From: Methylococcaceae bacterium
GTDB lineage: Bacteria; Pseudomonadota; Gammaproteobacteria; Methylococcales; Methylomonadaceae
DNA: 12,302 nt
Assembly (NCBI GenBank): GCA_003542275.1
Contig: DPKY01000026.1
Coordinates: 3,330-15,631 of the forward strand
Reading direction: 5' to 3'
Shown here: positions 5,803 to 12,302 of the stretch, one piece after another
Layout: each line of letters begins with the position of its first letter
How positions within the stretch are numbered: position 1 is the first letter of the stretch
Position numbers and translations under genes: made by a program
Notes under the pieces: generated by a model
The model's database searches: none
What the model was told of the DNA's origin: nothing
Seen by the model: the letters and a program-made list of their open reading frames with translations, nothing else

Positions 5803-6549
5803 TTAACTTGTGTAGGTTGACATAAATGCTTGAAGCAATGAGCCGACATTCGCCATGCCATGATGCAAATTTTCTTCAATTTCTGCCATGGTAATTTCAT
5901 TGGCCGTTTTGCCTGCGCCCCAATTTGCAATGACAGCAATGCTGGCGTAATGTAAATCCAATTCTCTGGCTAATGCGGCTTCGGGCATTCCTGTCATGCC
6001 AACGATGTCACAGCCATCGCGTTCCATGCGGGCGATTTCAGCGCCGGATTCAAGGCGAGGGCCTTGTGTGCACCCGTATGTCCCAATAGGGCTCACTTTT
6101 AAATCTAGCGAGGCGGCGCTGTGAATTAAGGCGGCACGGAGTTTTTGGCTGTAGGGGTAGCTAAAATCAATGTGTGTGACGCTGGCGTCATTGCCATCAA
6201 AAAAAGTGTGTTCACGCCCGTAGGTGTAGTCAATAATTTGGTCGGGAATGGCAATGTGTGCAGGTTTCATAACGGGGGTGATGCCCCCAACCGCCGCAAC
6301 GGCAATAATGTCTTTGACGCCTAATTGCTTAAGTGCCCAGAGGTTGGCGCGATAATTGATTTTATGTGGCGGAATGTGATGTGGATTACCGTGTCTTGCA
6401 AGAAACACCACTGGTTTTTTGTGCAGTTCCCCTATTAAAAAATCCGCTGACGGTTTACCGTAGGGCGTGCTGAGCGTTTCATGGCGCGTGATAGTGAGTG
6501 CGGCGAGTTGACCGAGTCCTGTGCCGCCGATAATGGATAATGTTGTCAT
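5803..6549 (-). CDS. S-methyl-5'-thioinosine phosphorylase (MTAP/PNP family)
   Basis: Cytoplasmic phosphorylase of 248 residues, very similar throughout to Pseudomonas aeruginosa PA3004, which cleaves methylthioinosine to hypoxanthine and methylthioribose-1-phosphate. It shows the phosphate-binding GGTGLG (8-13), RHG (52-54), NYRANLWALK (65-74), TQGPRLE (161-167) and GMTGMPEAA (184-192). In true MTA phosphorylases the base is read by a TDYD motif; here the corresponding segment is IANWG (N209 in place of the first Asp), which fits a 6-oxopurine such as methylthioinosine or inosine. The cell would then need an MTA deaminase, not seen here. The ATG at 6549 matches the family N-terminus, although the upstream ribosome site is weak. 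It is cotranscribed with the DUF455 gene 4 nt downstream. An annotation as mtnP or generic PNP would be the main alternative. Confidence 0.92.
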   Translation of the reverse strand: MTTLSIIGGTGLGQLAALTITRHETLSTPYGKPSADFLIGELHKKPVVFLARHGNPHHIPPHKINYRANLWALKQLGVKDIIAVAAVGGITPVMKPAHIAIPDQIIDYTYGREHTFFDGNDASVTHIDFSYPYSQKLRAALIHSAASLDLKVSPIGTYGCTQGPRLESGAEIARMERDGCDIVGMTGMPEAALARELDLHYASIAVIANWGAGKTANEITMAEIEENLHHGMANVGSLLQAFMSTYTS

Positions 6550-6667
6550 TGTTTTTTCGCTTTATTTTGGAGGTGATGACGCATTGTAGCGTTTTTTACA
6601 GTGTGATGCGTTGTCTATTTTGCTTATAATTTCAGTGTTTATTGTAACCGTTACGAGGTGAGTTGAG
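6550..6667. promoter_or_regulatory. Divergent promoter region, phosphorylase / comEA
   Basis: This 118-bp gap separates two divergent genes. On the plus strand a perfect TATAAT (6625-6630) would start comEA transcription near 6637, but no matching -35 sits 17 bp upstream. On the minus strand TACAAT (6588 to 6583) is a possible -10 for the phosphorylase. An 11-bp dyad, GTAAC-C-GTTAC (6644-6654), lies just after the likely comEA start, where an operator could act. comEA has GAGG 9 nt before its ATG. Confidence 0.45.
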
Positions 6668-6961
6668 ATGATAAAAACAGTATTTCTGTTCGTGTATTTT
6701 TTTCCAATGGTGCTTCTGGCCGCGCCCGTGAATATCAACACGGCAGACGCGCAAAAAATTGCCGATTCGCTCAAATTGATTGGCGAAAAAAAAGCCCAAG
6801 CCATTGTCGATTATCGTACGAAAAATGGGCCATTTAAAAGTGTCGATGAGCTGGGAAAAGTCGCTGGGATTGGCGATAAAATCATTGAAAAGAATAAAGA
6901 GGATATTCTCTTTGCCGACTCGCTCAACTCAGCACGGTCGCAAGCACCGTTAAGTAAATAA
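6668..6961 (+). CDS. comEA: ComEA-type helix-hairpin-helix DNA-binding protein
   Basis: Small exported DNA-binding protein of 97 residues. In naturally competent gammaproteobacteria, ComEA homologues bind incoming DNA in the periplasm and ratchet it through the outer membrane. Residues 1-19 form a signal peptide (hydrophobic core ending VLLAA) with likely cleavage just before PVNINTA, the hallmark start of the mature domain. Two helix-hairpin-helix motifs follow: LKLIGEKKAQAIVDYR (about 35-50) and LGKVAGIGDKIIEKNK (about 62-77). The ATG has an upstream GAGG at about 9 nt. It stands alone between the divergent phosphorylase gene and convergent rho, as short comEA genes often do. Competence cannot be concluded from this gene alone, because related proteins occur in non-competent species. 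Confidence 0.9.
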   Translation: MIKTVFLFVYFFPMVLLAAPVNINTADAQKIADSLKLIGEKKAQAIVDYRTKNGPFKSVDELGKVAGIGDKIIEKNKEDILFADSLNSARSQAPLSK

Positions 6962-6964
6962 TAA

Positions 6965-6995
6965 CGCGGCGCCAAGCGAAGGCAAGAGCGCCGCG
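6965..6995. terminator. GC-rich hairpin between comEA and rho
   Basis: CGCGGCGC (6965-6972) pairs perfectly with GCGCCGCG (6988-6995) around a 15-nt loop. Read on the minus strand it is followed by TTATTATTT, a loose T-rich tail, so it best fits the end of rho; on the plus strand no T-run follows. It may also protect the 3' end of comEA mRNA. Confidence 0.5.
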
Positions 6996-7007
6996 ACATC
7001 ACGCTAA

Positions 7008-8264
7008 TTAGCGTTTCATGGACTCAAAAAACTCGTTATTGGTTTTGAAATCTTTGAGTTTGCCGATGAGAAATTCAGACGCGGCGGTTTCATCCATGGG
7101 TTGGAGAATTTTTCGCAGAATCCACGTTTTTTGTAAGGTGTCCGCATCGACTAAATATTCTTCTCGACGCGTACCAGAGCGATTGATATTTATTGCAGGA
7201 TAAATACGTTTTTCGGCAATTTTGCGGTCAAGGTGCAACTCCATGTTGCCAGTGCCTTTGAATTCTTCAAAAATTACGTCATCCATTTTAGAGCCAGTAT
7301 CCACCAGCGCTGTGGCGATAATGGTTAAACTGCCACCTTCTTCGATATTTCTGGCCGCACCAAAAAAGCGTTTCGGTTTTTCGAGTGCATTGGCCTCAAT
7401 CCCGCCAGTGAGAATTTTACCCGATGACGGTACAACCGTGTTGTAAGCCCGCGCGAGGCGTGTGATAGAATCAAGTAAAATCACGACATCATGTTTATGC
7501 TCAACAAGGCGCCGCGCTTTTTCAATGACCATCTCTGCCACTTGAACGTGACGGGTCGCAGGTTCATCAAACGTGCTTGAAATGACTTCGCCGCGCACGC
7601 AACGCTCCATTTCGGTCACCTCTTCAGGGCGTTCATCAATCAGCAACACAATTAAGTAACATTCGGGATTGCGCTCGGTGATAGCTTGTGCAAGACTTTG
7701 GAGAATCATGGTCTTTCCCGCTTTAGGCGGTGACACGATAAGGCCACGTTGCCCTTTACCGATAGGGGCAATTAAATCAATCATGCGACCCGTTAAATCT
7801 TCGCTCGTACCGTTTCCTTGTTCTAAAACAAAGCGCTGATGCGCAAAGAGCGGGGTTAAGTTTGAAAACGTAATTTTGTTTTTGGTGTTTTCAGGGGGTT
7901 CAAAATTGATTTGATCCACTTTTAACATCGCAAAATAGCGTTCGTTATCTTTGGGTGGACGAATTTTGCCTGTGATGGTGTCGCCTGTTTTTAGCGAAAA
8001 ACGGCGGATTTGACTGGGTGAAACGTAAATGTCATCAGGCCCAGCAAGATACGAACAGCCAGGCGTGCGTAAAAAACCAAAACCATCTTGAAGGATTTCC
8101 AAGACACCGTCACCGGAAATATCATCGCCAGCTTTTGCTTGTTTTTTTAAAATGGCAAAGATTAAGTCTTGTTTGCGTGACCTTGCGACATTTTCAAGTC
8201 CAAGCGATTCAGCAATTTCAATAACTTCACTGATTTGTTTTAGTTTTAATTCGGTAAGATTCAT
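7008..8264 (-). CDS. rho: Transcription termination factor Rho
   Basis: Hexameric RNA-dependent ATPase and helicase that ends transcription of untranslated RNA. The 418-residue product matches E. coli Rho (419) nearly end to end. The N-terminal RNA-binding domain (1-130) has the RNP-like GFGFLR (61-66) and Y80, F111 contacts. The ATPase domain shows Walker A PPKAGKT (179-185), catalytic E211, Walker B VILLDS (261-266), Q-loop around 278-290, R-loop K326 (GSKMDD) and arginine finger R366. ATG 8264 (MNLTELK) aligns with the E. coli start; a TTG at 8279 would only add five residues. No insertion domain is present. It has its own strong promoter and a leader of about 106 nt, and faces comEA tail-to-tail. 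Confidence 0.98.
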   Translation of the reverse strand: MNLTELKLKQISEVIEIAESLGLENVARSRKQDLIFAILKKQAKAGDDISGDGVLEILQDGFGFLRTPGCSYLAGPDDIYVSPSQIRRFSLKTGDTITGKIRPPKDNERYFAMLKVDQINFEPPENTKNKITFSNLTPLFAHQRFVLEQGNGTSEDLTGRMIDLIAPIGKGQRGLIVSPPKAGKTMILQSLAQAITERNPECYLIVLLIDERPEEVTEMERCVRGEVISSTFDEPATRHVQVAEMVIEKARRLVEHKHDVVILLDSITRLARAYNTVVPSSGKILTGGIEANALEKPKRFFGAARNIEEGGSLTIIATALVDTGSKMDDVIFEEFKGTGNMELHLDRKIAEKRIYPAININRSGTRREEYLVDADTLQKTWILRKILQPMDETAASEFLIGKLKDFKTNNEFFESMKR

Positions 8265-8370
8265 AAAAAGACAGCTCAAAAGAAAGGAAGCGTTAGGAAG
8301 TTAATTCGCAACGGGGGAAATAAAAAGAAAATTCATGAAATGATATGCTTGAATGCGCACGAGTGTACGC
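8265..8370 (-). promoter_or_regulatory. rho 5' leader, pyrimidine-rich, with a possible 11-codon leader ORF
   Basis: The predicted leader between promoter and rho ATG is rich in T and C and poor in G over most of its second half, as expected of a Rho-binding (rut-like) RNA. In E. coli rho is autoregulated by termination in its leader. A short ORF runs from ATG 8336 to TAA 8301 (MNFLFISPVAN) but lacks a ribosome site. A GAGCTG lies about 9 nt before the rho start. Confidence 0.35.
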
Positions 8371-8376
8371 CAAACA

Positions 8377-8406
8377 ATTATAGCGCAACCTCTCTTTATC
8401 GTCCAA
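8377..8406 (-). promoter_or_regulatory. rho: Strong sigma-70 promoter for rho
   Basis: On the minus strand, TTGGAC (8406 to 8401), an 18-bp spacer and a perfect TATAAT (8382 to 8377) make the best promoter in the window. Transcription should begin near 8370, about 106 nt ahead of the rho ATG. Confidence 0.75.
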
Positions 8407-8564
8407 CCTAAATACACAATTACTGCCAGCAGTGAAGCGTGATATGATGCAACGCATTGCTTTATTTAGGCGTAGAATCAGCTAAAATAATCAGCTTTTT
8501 GGTGTAATTATCGTTTTTTATTAGCGAGTTATCATATTTTTAAAAATACTGTAAACATAACGGC
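8407..8564. other. Upstream region of ntrC, promoter not resolved
   Basis: Together with the rho leader and promoter this makes a 300-bp gap without a clear gene. On the plus strand TTATCG and TATCAT about 16 bp apart before ntrC are a weak promoter candidate. AATCAGCT occurs twice (8476-8483, 8489-8496), 13 bp apart. GCAACGCATTGC near 8450-8461 is only a poor match to an NtrC site. No sigma-54 box (GG-N10-GC) was recognised. Confidence 0.35.
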
Positions 8565-9986
8565 ATGAGTGAATTAGAAACTGTTTGGATTGTTGATGAT
8601 GACAAATCCATCCGTTGGGTAATGGAAAAAGCCCTGCAAAAAGCGGCAATGACAACGCGCAGTTTTGTCAATGCGCAAGAATTGCTTGCTGCACTGCAAC
8701 AAGATAGGTTGCCTGACGTGTTAATGACAGACATTCGTATGTCTACCATGAACGGCTTAGAATTACTTGCCAAGCTACAAGTGCTCTACCCACAGCTACC
8801 CGTTATTATTATGACGGCTTATTCTGACTTAGATAGCACGGTAGCCGCTTTTCATGGTGGGGCGTTTGATTATTTGCCTAAGCCCTTTGATATACAGGAA
8901 GTGGTCGCCCTTGCGCGTCGCGCTTGCGTACACGCAAAACAGCAACGGCACAGTGAAGATAAGCCTGTATCGTTAAAATCTAATGATATTGCTGACATCA
9001 TTGGCGAAGCACCCGCCATGCAAGAAGTCTTTCGTGCCATTGGGCGTCTTGCGCGTTCACAAATTACGGTGTTAATTAACGGCGAGTCAGGAACGGGAAA
9101 AGAGTTGGTGGCCAAAGCATTGCACCGTCACAGTCCACGCAGCGCAAAGCCTTTTATTGCGCTGAATATGGCCGCCATTCCAAAGGATTTAATGGAATCA
9201 GAGTTGTTTGGCCATGAAAAAGGTGCATTTACTGGCGCCGTTCAGCGTCGCGCGGGACGTTTTGAGCAAGCCAATGGCGGCACATTATTTTTAGATGAAA
9301 TTGGCGATATGCCCCCCCAATTGCAAACGCATTTGCTACGCGTGTTAGCCGATGGTGAGTTTTATCCTGTGGGTGCCCATGCCGCCGTGAAAGTGGATGT
9401 GCGCATTATCGCTGCGACACACCAACATTTAGAAGCGTTGGTGGAGCAAGGGCGTTTTCGTGAAGATTTGTTTCATCGTTTAAATGTGATTCGCATTCAC
9501 ATTCCACCGCTAAGAGAACGCGCACAGGATATCCCGCTACTGCTGCACTATTTTCTTCAGCAAGCCGCCAATGAGCTGGATGTGGAAGTGAAGACGTTAA
9601 AGCCTCAAGCGCTGGCACTGCTCACCACACTTGATTGGCGCGGTAATGTGCGGCAATTAGAAAATATGTGCCGTTGGCTGACGGTGATGGCCTCTGGACG
9701 CGAAATTCATTTGCATGATTTGCCGCCTGCGCTTTTAGAAGAAAGTGAGAAAACGGTGTCTACCGAGTGCTGGCAAACGCTATTGCATGGTGAAATAGAG
9801 CAACATTTGCGCAGTAAAACCGCTGAAATTGCCAAGCACGTTATTGCTGATGTGGAGCGTATCTTAATTAAAACAGCGCTAGAGTTTACCGGAAATAAAC
9901 GCCACGAAGCCGCAATGTTACTGGGCTATGGGCGAAATACATTAACGCGAAAAGTGAATGAATTAGAGATTAATCTGGTGGATTAA
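8565..9986 (+). CDS. ntrC: Nitrogen regulation response regulator NtrC (NR-I)
   Basis: Sigma-54 activator of nitrogen-limitation genes, 473 residues, matching E. coli GlnG throughout. The receiver domain (about 5-120) has D11-D13, phosphoacceptor D56, T84 and K106. The AAA+ domain (about 143-385) has Walker A GESGTGKE (173-180), sigma-54-contacting GAFTGA (220-225) and Walker [10 protein letters not shown] (240-248). The C-terminal Fis-type helix-turn-helix (about 443-464) ends with RNTLTRKV. The usual DIRMP after the phospho-Asp is DIRMS here, a small deviation. There is no clear Shine-Dalgarno, but this ATG is the only start that fits the family. The usual upstream partner ntrB (glnL) is absent; rho lies divergently instead, so the cognate kinase must be elsewhere, if present. 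Confidence 0.96.
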   Translation: MSELETVWIVDDDKSIRWVMEKALQKAAMTTRSFVNAQELLAALQQDRLPDVLMTDIRMSTMNGLELLAKLQVLYPQLPVIIMTAYSDLDSTVAAFHGGAFDYLPKPFDIQEVVALARRACVHAKQQRHSEDKPVSLKSNDIADIIGEAPAMQEVFRAIGRLARSQITVLINGESGTGKELVAKALHRHSPRSAKPFIALNMAAIPKDLMESELFGHEKGAFTGAVQRRAGRFEQANGGTLFLDEIGDMPPQLQTHLLRVLADGEFYPVGAHAAVKVDVRIIAATHQHLEALVEQGRFREDLFHRLNVIRIHIPPLRERAQDIPLLLHYFLQQAANELDVEVKTLKPQALALLTTLDWRGNVRQLENMCRWLTVMASGREIHLHDLPPALLEESEKTVSTECWQTLLHGEIEQHLRSKTAEIAKHVIADVERILIKTALEFTGNKRHEAAMLLGYGRNTLTRKVNELEINLVD

Positions 9987-10055
9987 ATAAAAAATGTATC
10001 CTGTCACACGCGCTATGAAAATAGTATGTTACCATTCAGCGCATTTTTTAGAGTG

Positions 10056-10060
10056 AGGAG
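10056..10060 (+). promoter_or_regulatory. Strong ribosome binding site of the yhfA-like gene
   Basis: AGGAG lies 5 nt before ATG 10066, the best Shine-Dalgarno in the window. Upstream, CTGTCA and TATGTT about 18 bp apart could be a promoter, meaning the yhfA-speD unit need not depend on ntrC readthrough. Confidence 0.6.
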
Positions 10061-10065
10061 TTGAG

Positions 10066-10485
10066 ATGCAAGCAACAGTGAAATGGGTTGATGGCATGAT
10101 GTTTTTAGGCGAATCGGGCAGTGGACATACCGTAGTGATGGACGGGCCGCCGGATCATGGCGGGCGCAACATGGGAATTCGACCAATGGAGATGCTTTTG
10201 CTTGGTATGGGGGGGTGTTCTTCCTTTGACGTGGTGCAAATTTTACAGAAAGGGCGCAATGACCTCGTCAGTTGCGTTGCGCAGCTGCAAGCAGAGCGTG
10301 TTGATACGGTACCGAGTGTTTTTAGTAAAATTCATCTGCATTTTGTTGTCAGTGGGCGCAATTTAAATGCCGCTGCTGTGGAGCGTGCCGTAAAATTGTC
10401 AGCAGAAAAATATTGTTCAGCCTCCATTATGTTGGCGAATGCGGGGGTAGAAATTACCCATGATTTTGAAGTTATCGAGGTTTAA
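10066..10485 (+). CDS. yhfA: OsmC-family protein, YhfA type
   Basis: Cytoplasmic protein of 139 residues, closely resembling E. coli YhfA along its full length ([17 protein letters not shown] start, [27 protein letters not shown]). The OsmC/Ohr superfamily reduces organic hydroperoxides using two cysteines; both are present here as C51 (GGCSS) and C117 (EKYCS). The YhfA branch has no firmly established substrate, so peroxidase activity is inferred from the superfamily. It has a strong ribosome site, and its stop lies 5 nt before the speD start, so the two genes are very probably cotranscribed. A plausible reading is that the pair belongs to stress physiology, but nothing in the sequence shows this. 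Confidence 0.9.
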   Translation: MQATVKWVDGMMFLGESGSGHTVVMDGPPDHGGRNMGIRPMEMLLLGMGGCSSFDVVQILQKGRNDLVSCVAQLQAERVDTVPSVFSKIHLHFVVSGRNLNAAAVERAVKLSAEKYCSASIMLANAGVEITHDFEVIEV

Positions 10486-10490
10486 TTAAG

Positions 10491-11279
10491 TTGAATACGA
10501 AATTACAATTACACGGTTTTAATAATTTAACAAAGTCGTTAAGTTTTAATATTTATGATATTTGTTACGCGCCTGCCGAGCAACAGCAAGCGTACATTGA
10601 GTACATTGATGAAGCGTATAACGCAGATAAGTTAACCCAAATTTTAAAAAATGTGGCTGACATTATTGGCGCTCAAGTGCTCAATATCGCTCGTCAAGAT
10701 TATGATCCGCAGGGAGCGAGTGTGACGATGTTAATTTCAGAGGGGGATATGCCTCCGCCGCCCAATATGAACAGTCAATCCCCTGGGCCGCTATTATCTG
10801 AAACGGTACTTGCGCATTTAGATAAAAGTCATATTACCGTGCATACCTATCCAGAAAGTCATCCCGATAATGGCATTAGTACCTTTAGAGCCGATATTGA
10901 TGTCTCTACCTGTGGAAAAATTTCGCCACTCAAAGCCCTCAATTATCTCATTCACAGTTTTGAATCAGATGTCGTTACGATGGATTATCGTGTACGCGGT
11001 TTTACACGCGATATTTCAGGTAAAAAACATTATATTGACCACGATATCACTTCTATTCAAAATTACATTGCACTCGATACGCAAAATAGTTATCAAATGA
11101 TTGATGTGAATGTGTATCAGGAAAATATTTTTCACACCAAAATGATGCTCAAAAACAGTGCGTTAGAAAATTATCTATTTGAAAAAGAGTGCAATTTGAC
11201 CTCAGAACAAAAAATGGAAATTGAAAAGAAAGTCGAAAAAGAAGTCACGGAAATTTTCTACGGCCGCAATTATTATTAA
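10491..11279 (+). CDS. speD: S-adenosylmethionine decarboxylase proenzyme (E. coli type)
   Basis: Decarboxylates S-adenosylmethionine to supply aminopropyl groups for spermidine synthesis. The 262-residue product matches E. coli SpeD almost throughout. The proenzyme cleaves itself between K112 and S113 (HLDKSHI), the serine becoming the pyruvoyl cofactor of the alpha chain. The conserved C141 (VSTCG) and the ESHP and [10 protein letters not shown] segments are intact. The start is TTG at 10491: the N-terminus then matches E. coli ([18 protein letters not shown]), and GAGG lies 10 nt upstream in the end of yhfA. No in-frame ATG is nearby. The C-terminus ends EIFYGRNYY, near the E. coli end. 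speE is not in the window. Byproduct methylthioadenosine could feed the thioinosine phosphorylase route encoded nearby. Confidence 0.97.
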   Translation: MNTKLQLHGFNNLTKSLSFNIYDICYAPAEQQQAYIEYIDEAYNADKLTQILKNVADIIGAQVLNIARQDYDPQGASVTMLISEGDMPPPPNMNSQSPGPLLSETVLAHLDKSHITVHTYPESHPDNGISTFRADIDVSTCGKISPLKALNYLIHSFESDVVTMDYRVRGFTRDISGKKHYIDHDITSIQNYIALDTQNSYQMIDVNVYQENIFHTKMMLKNSALENYLFEKECNLTSEQKMEIEKKVEKEVTEIFYGRNYY

Positions 11280-11312
11280 GCTATTAAGACGTCATACTCG
11301 CATCCTCGCGCG

Positions 11313-11361
11313 AAACGGTTAAAGTGAACGTTTTCATGTCGTTACGCGGCTTTAACCGTTT
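11313..11361. terminator. Hairpin between convergent speD and glcF
   Basis: AAACGGTTAAAG (11313-11324) pairs perfectly with CTTTAACCGTTT (11350-11361), a 12-bp stem. The 25-nt loop can itself form a 4-bp AACG/CGTT stem. A short T-run (TTTT) ends the plus-strand copy, so it best terminates speD; it reaches the glcF stop codon and may act for both genes. Confidence 0.65.
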
Positions 11362-12302
11362 TAAGCTTTAAGTTGTCGTGCTAGTAAGACAATAGGATGA
11401 ATGACGCTGAGCGCGTGCTTCTTTTCACGCAGGCCAGCGGCAATATGCAGAGCGCAGCCGATGTTTGAACTGACGAGATAATCCGTTGTTTGTTTGGGCG
11501 TGATGTTGTTGAGCAAATCGTCTAGGAGGGTTTGCGCCATTTTGGGGTGCCTGAGGCTATAACTGCCCGCCGCGCCGCAACATTGCGTGGTATCCGGTAG
11601 CAAGGTGAGCGTAATTTGCGGAATTTGTCGCAGCAACGTCGCCACGCTTTTTTCTGTGCGCAAGGCATTTTTCAATGAACACGGCGTGTGTAGTGTTACG
11701 TTGGCAGGCAGGGCGTGTAGCAAAGACGTGAAATCAATCTGTTCCCTGATAAGAAAATGACTTATATCGACCACTTTGCTTGAAAAGCGTGTCTCTTCAT
11801 CATCGCGTAAATGGCTTGCACAACCGCTTGCGATGCTAATGATTGCCTGAAGGTTGTCTTGTGCAAAAGCGTGTCTGTTTTGCTGGCTTAACGCACTTGC
11901 CGTACATACGTCACCCTCGTGTTGAGCGAGTGCGCCACAGCACCTTTGATTTTGCGGGATATGTACGTTAAAGCCCACTTGTGTGAGTACGCGAATGGCG
12001 CTAAAGAGCGTTTCATTATCAACCAATTCTCCCATGCAGCCCACAAATAGCCCCACATCGCCACGTTGCTCACTTTTAGTGTTGGCGGGATAGAATGCTT
12101 GGAGATGAGCACTTTCTTGCAATGGAGGCAGGAGTCGCTCTAATTTTCCTAAGCCCAATAATGTCGGCAAGTGTAGCGCTCGGGTAAGAGATTGTATGTG
12201 ATGTTTTTGATACACATAAAGCGTTTGCGTGAGCAGGTGCATCGCTTTTTTACTTTGCAGGAGTGTACTAAGAAGGCGTGCAGCGAGGGGCGGTGTTATG
12301 TC
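11361..12302 (-). CDS. glcF: Glycolate oxidase iron-sulfur subunit GlcF, N-terminus beyond window edge
   Basis: Iron-sulfur subunit of glycolate oxidase (GlcDEF), which oxidises glycolate to glyoxylate and passes electrons to the respiratory chain. The frame stays open from the right edge, giving 313 residues of the C-terminal part; the Met at 12242 is internal, so an annotation starting there would be wrong. Two CCG domains are visible. The first has C89 (FVGCMGE) and C121-C122-G (RCCGALAQHEG). The second has C208 (HTPCSLKNALRTE) and C241-C242-G (QCCGAAGSYSL), with C161 and C283 as further conserved cysteines. The HTPCSLKNALRTE segment is diagnostic of GlcF against other CCG proteins. The N-terminal 4Fe-4S ferredoxin region, and presumably glcD/glcE, lie outside the window. 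Its stop is within the hairpin shared with speD. Confidence 0.93.
   Translation of the reverse strand, partial: DITPPLAARLLSTLLQSKKAMHLLTQTLYVYQKHHIQSLTRALHLPTLLGLGKLERLLPPLQESAHLQAFYPANTKSEQRGDVGLFVGCMGELVDNETLFSAIRVLTQVGFNVHIPQNQRCCGALAQHEGDVCTASALSQQNRHAFAQDNLQAIISIASGCASHLRDDEETRFSSKVVDISHFLIREQIDFTSLLHALPANVTLHTPCSLKNALRTEKSVATLLRQIPQITLTLLPDTTQCCGAAGSYSLRHPKMAQTLLDDLLNNITPKQTTDYLVSSNIGCALHIAAGLREKKHALSVIHPIVLLARQLKA

Noticed and set aside
6569..6629. Consensus-like GGAGGTG followed at once by ATG and a 17-codon ORF on the plus strand
   Set aside because: The ribosome site is only two bases from the ATG, too close to work, and the peptide has no resemblance to anything.
8476..8496. AATCAGCT direct repeat as an operator
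   Set aside because: Two 8-bp copies in AT-rich DNA are weak evidence and the 13-bp period is not a helical turn; noted only in the region entry.
10007..10052. Possible terminator after ntrC (GCGCT...AGCGC, then ATTTTTT)
   Set aside because: The stem is only 5 bp with a loop over 20 nt, and it overlaps the likely yhfA promoter.
1..12302. Search for phage, insertion sequence, CRISPR, tRNA or toxin-antitoxin content
   Set aside because: No transposase, integrase, repeated spacer structure, tRNA cloverleaf or toxin pair was recognised on either strand by eye.

Overview
The window reads as a chromosomal core-genome segment from a gammaproteobacterium with moderate GC (mid-40s percent by eye, not computed). 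The support is protein-level resemblance to the gammaproteobacterial forms of Rho, NtrC, SpeD, the OsmC-family protein YhfA, the RegA/RoxR-RegB/RoxS redox pair, inorganic pyrophosphatase and the Pseudomonas-type methylthioinosine phosphorylase. The genus cannot be named from this sequence. I see no mobile element, CRISPR array, phage gene, tRNA or rRNA; gene packing is dense and most gaps are under 300 bp.

Layout, left to right. Positions 1-422 (-) hold the 5' part of ppa (inorganic pyrophosphatase), divergent from a DUF2797 zinc-ribbon protein at 502-1317 (+). That gene overlaps tail-to-tail with the redox two-component pair regB-regA (3219 to 1314, -). The 260-bp region ahead of regB holds a convincing promoter, a dyad resembling a RegA/PrrA box, and a strong intrinsic terminator pointing the other way, which suggests a small divergent transcript. 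Next on the minus strand come a proline-rich TPR lipoprotein and an all-helical protein with a CheZ-like D-x3-Q motif (4845 to 3480). Upstream of these is a tight pair, methylthioinosine phosphorylase followed by a DUF455 ferritin-like protein (6549 to 4995). comEA (+, 6668-6961) faces rho (-, 8264 to 7008) across a GC-rich hairpin. The 300-bp rho/ntrC interval contains a near-consensus rho promoter and a pyrimidine-rich leader. ntrC (+, 8565-9986) stands without ntrB. A two-gene unit, yhfA-like OsmC plus speD, follows (10066-11279). A 12-bp-stem hairpin separates speD from the C-terminal part of glcF (-, 11361 to the right edge).

Functional links. Two global regulators, redox (RegBA) and nitrogen (NtrC), sit with the transcription terminator Rho. 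SpeD makes decarboxylated S-adenosylmethionine for spermidine synthesis; that pathway releases methylthioadenosine, which the phosphorylase encoded here would help salvage through the methylthioinosine route. Pyrophosphatase and glycolate oxidase are housekeeping and carbon-metabolism functions.

Nothing here is clearly a new defence or mobile system. The best leads are the regB upstream region (RegA-like box between divergent promoters, with a candidate small RNA), the CheZ-motif protein paired with a lipoprotein, the DUF2797 protein with a GIY-YIG/T5orf172-like core, and the coupled phosphorylase/DUF455 pair.
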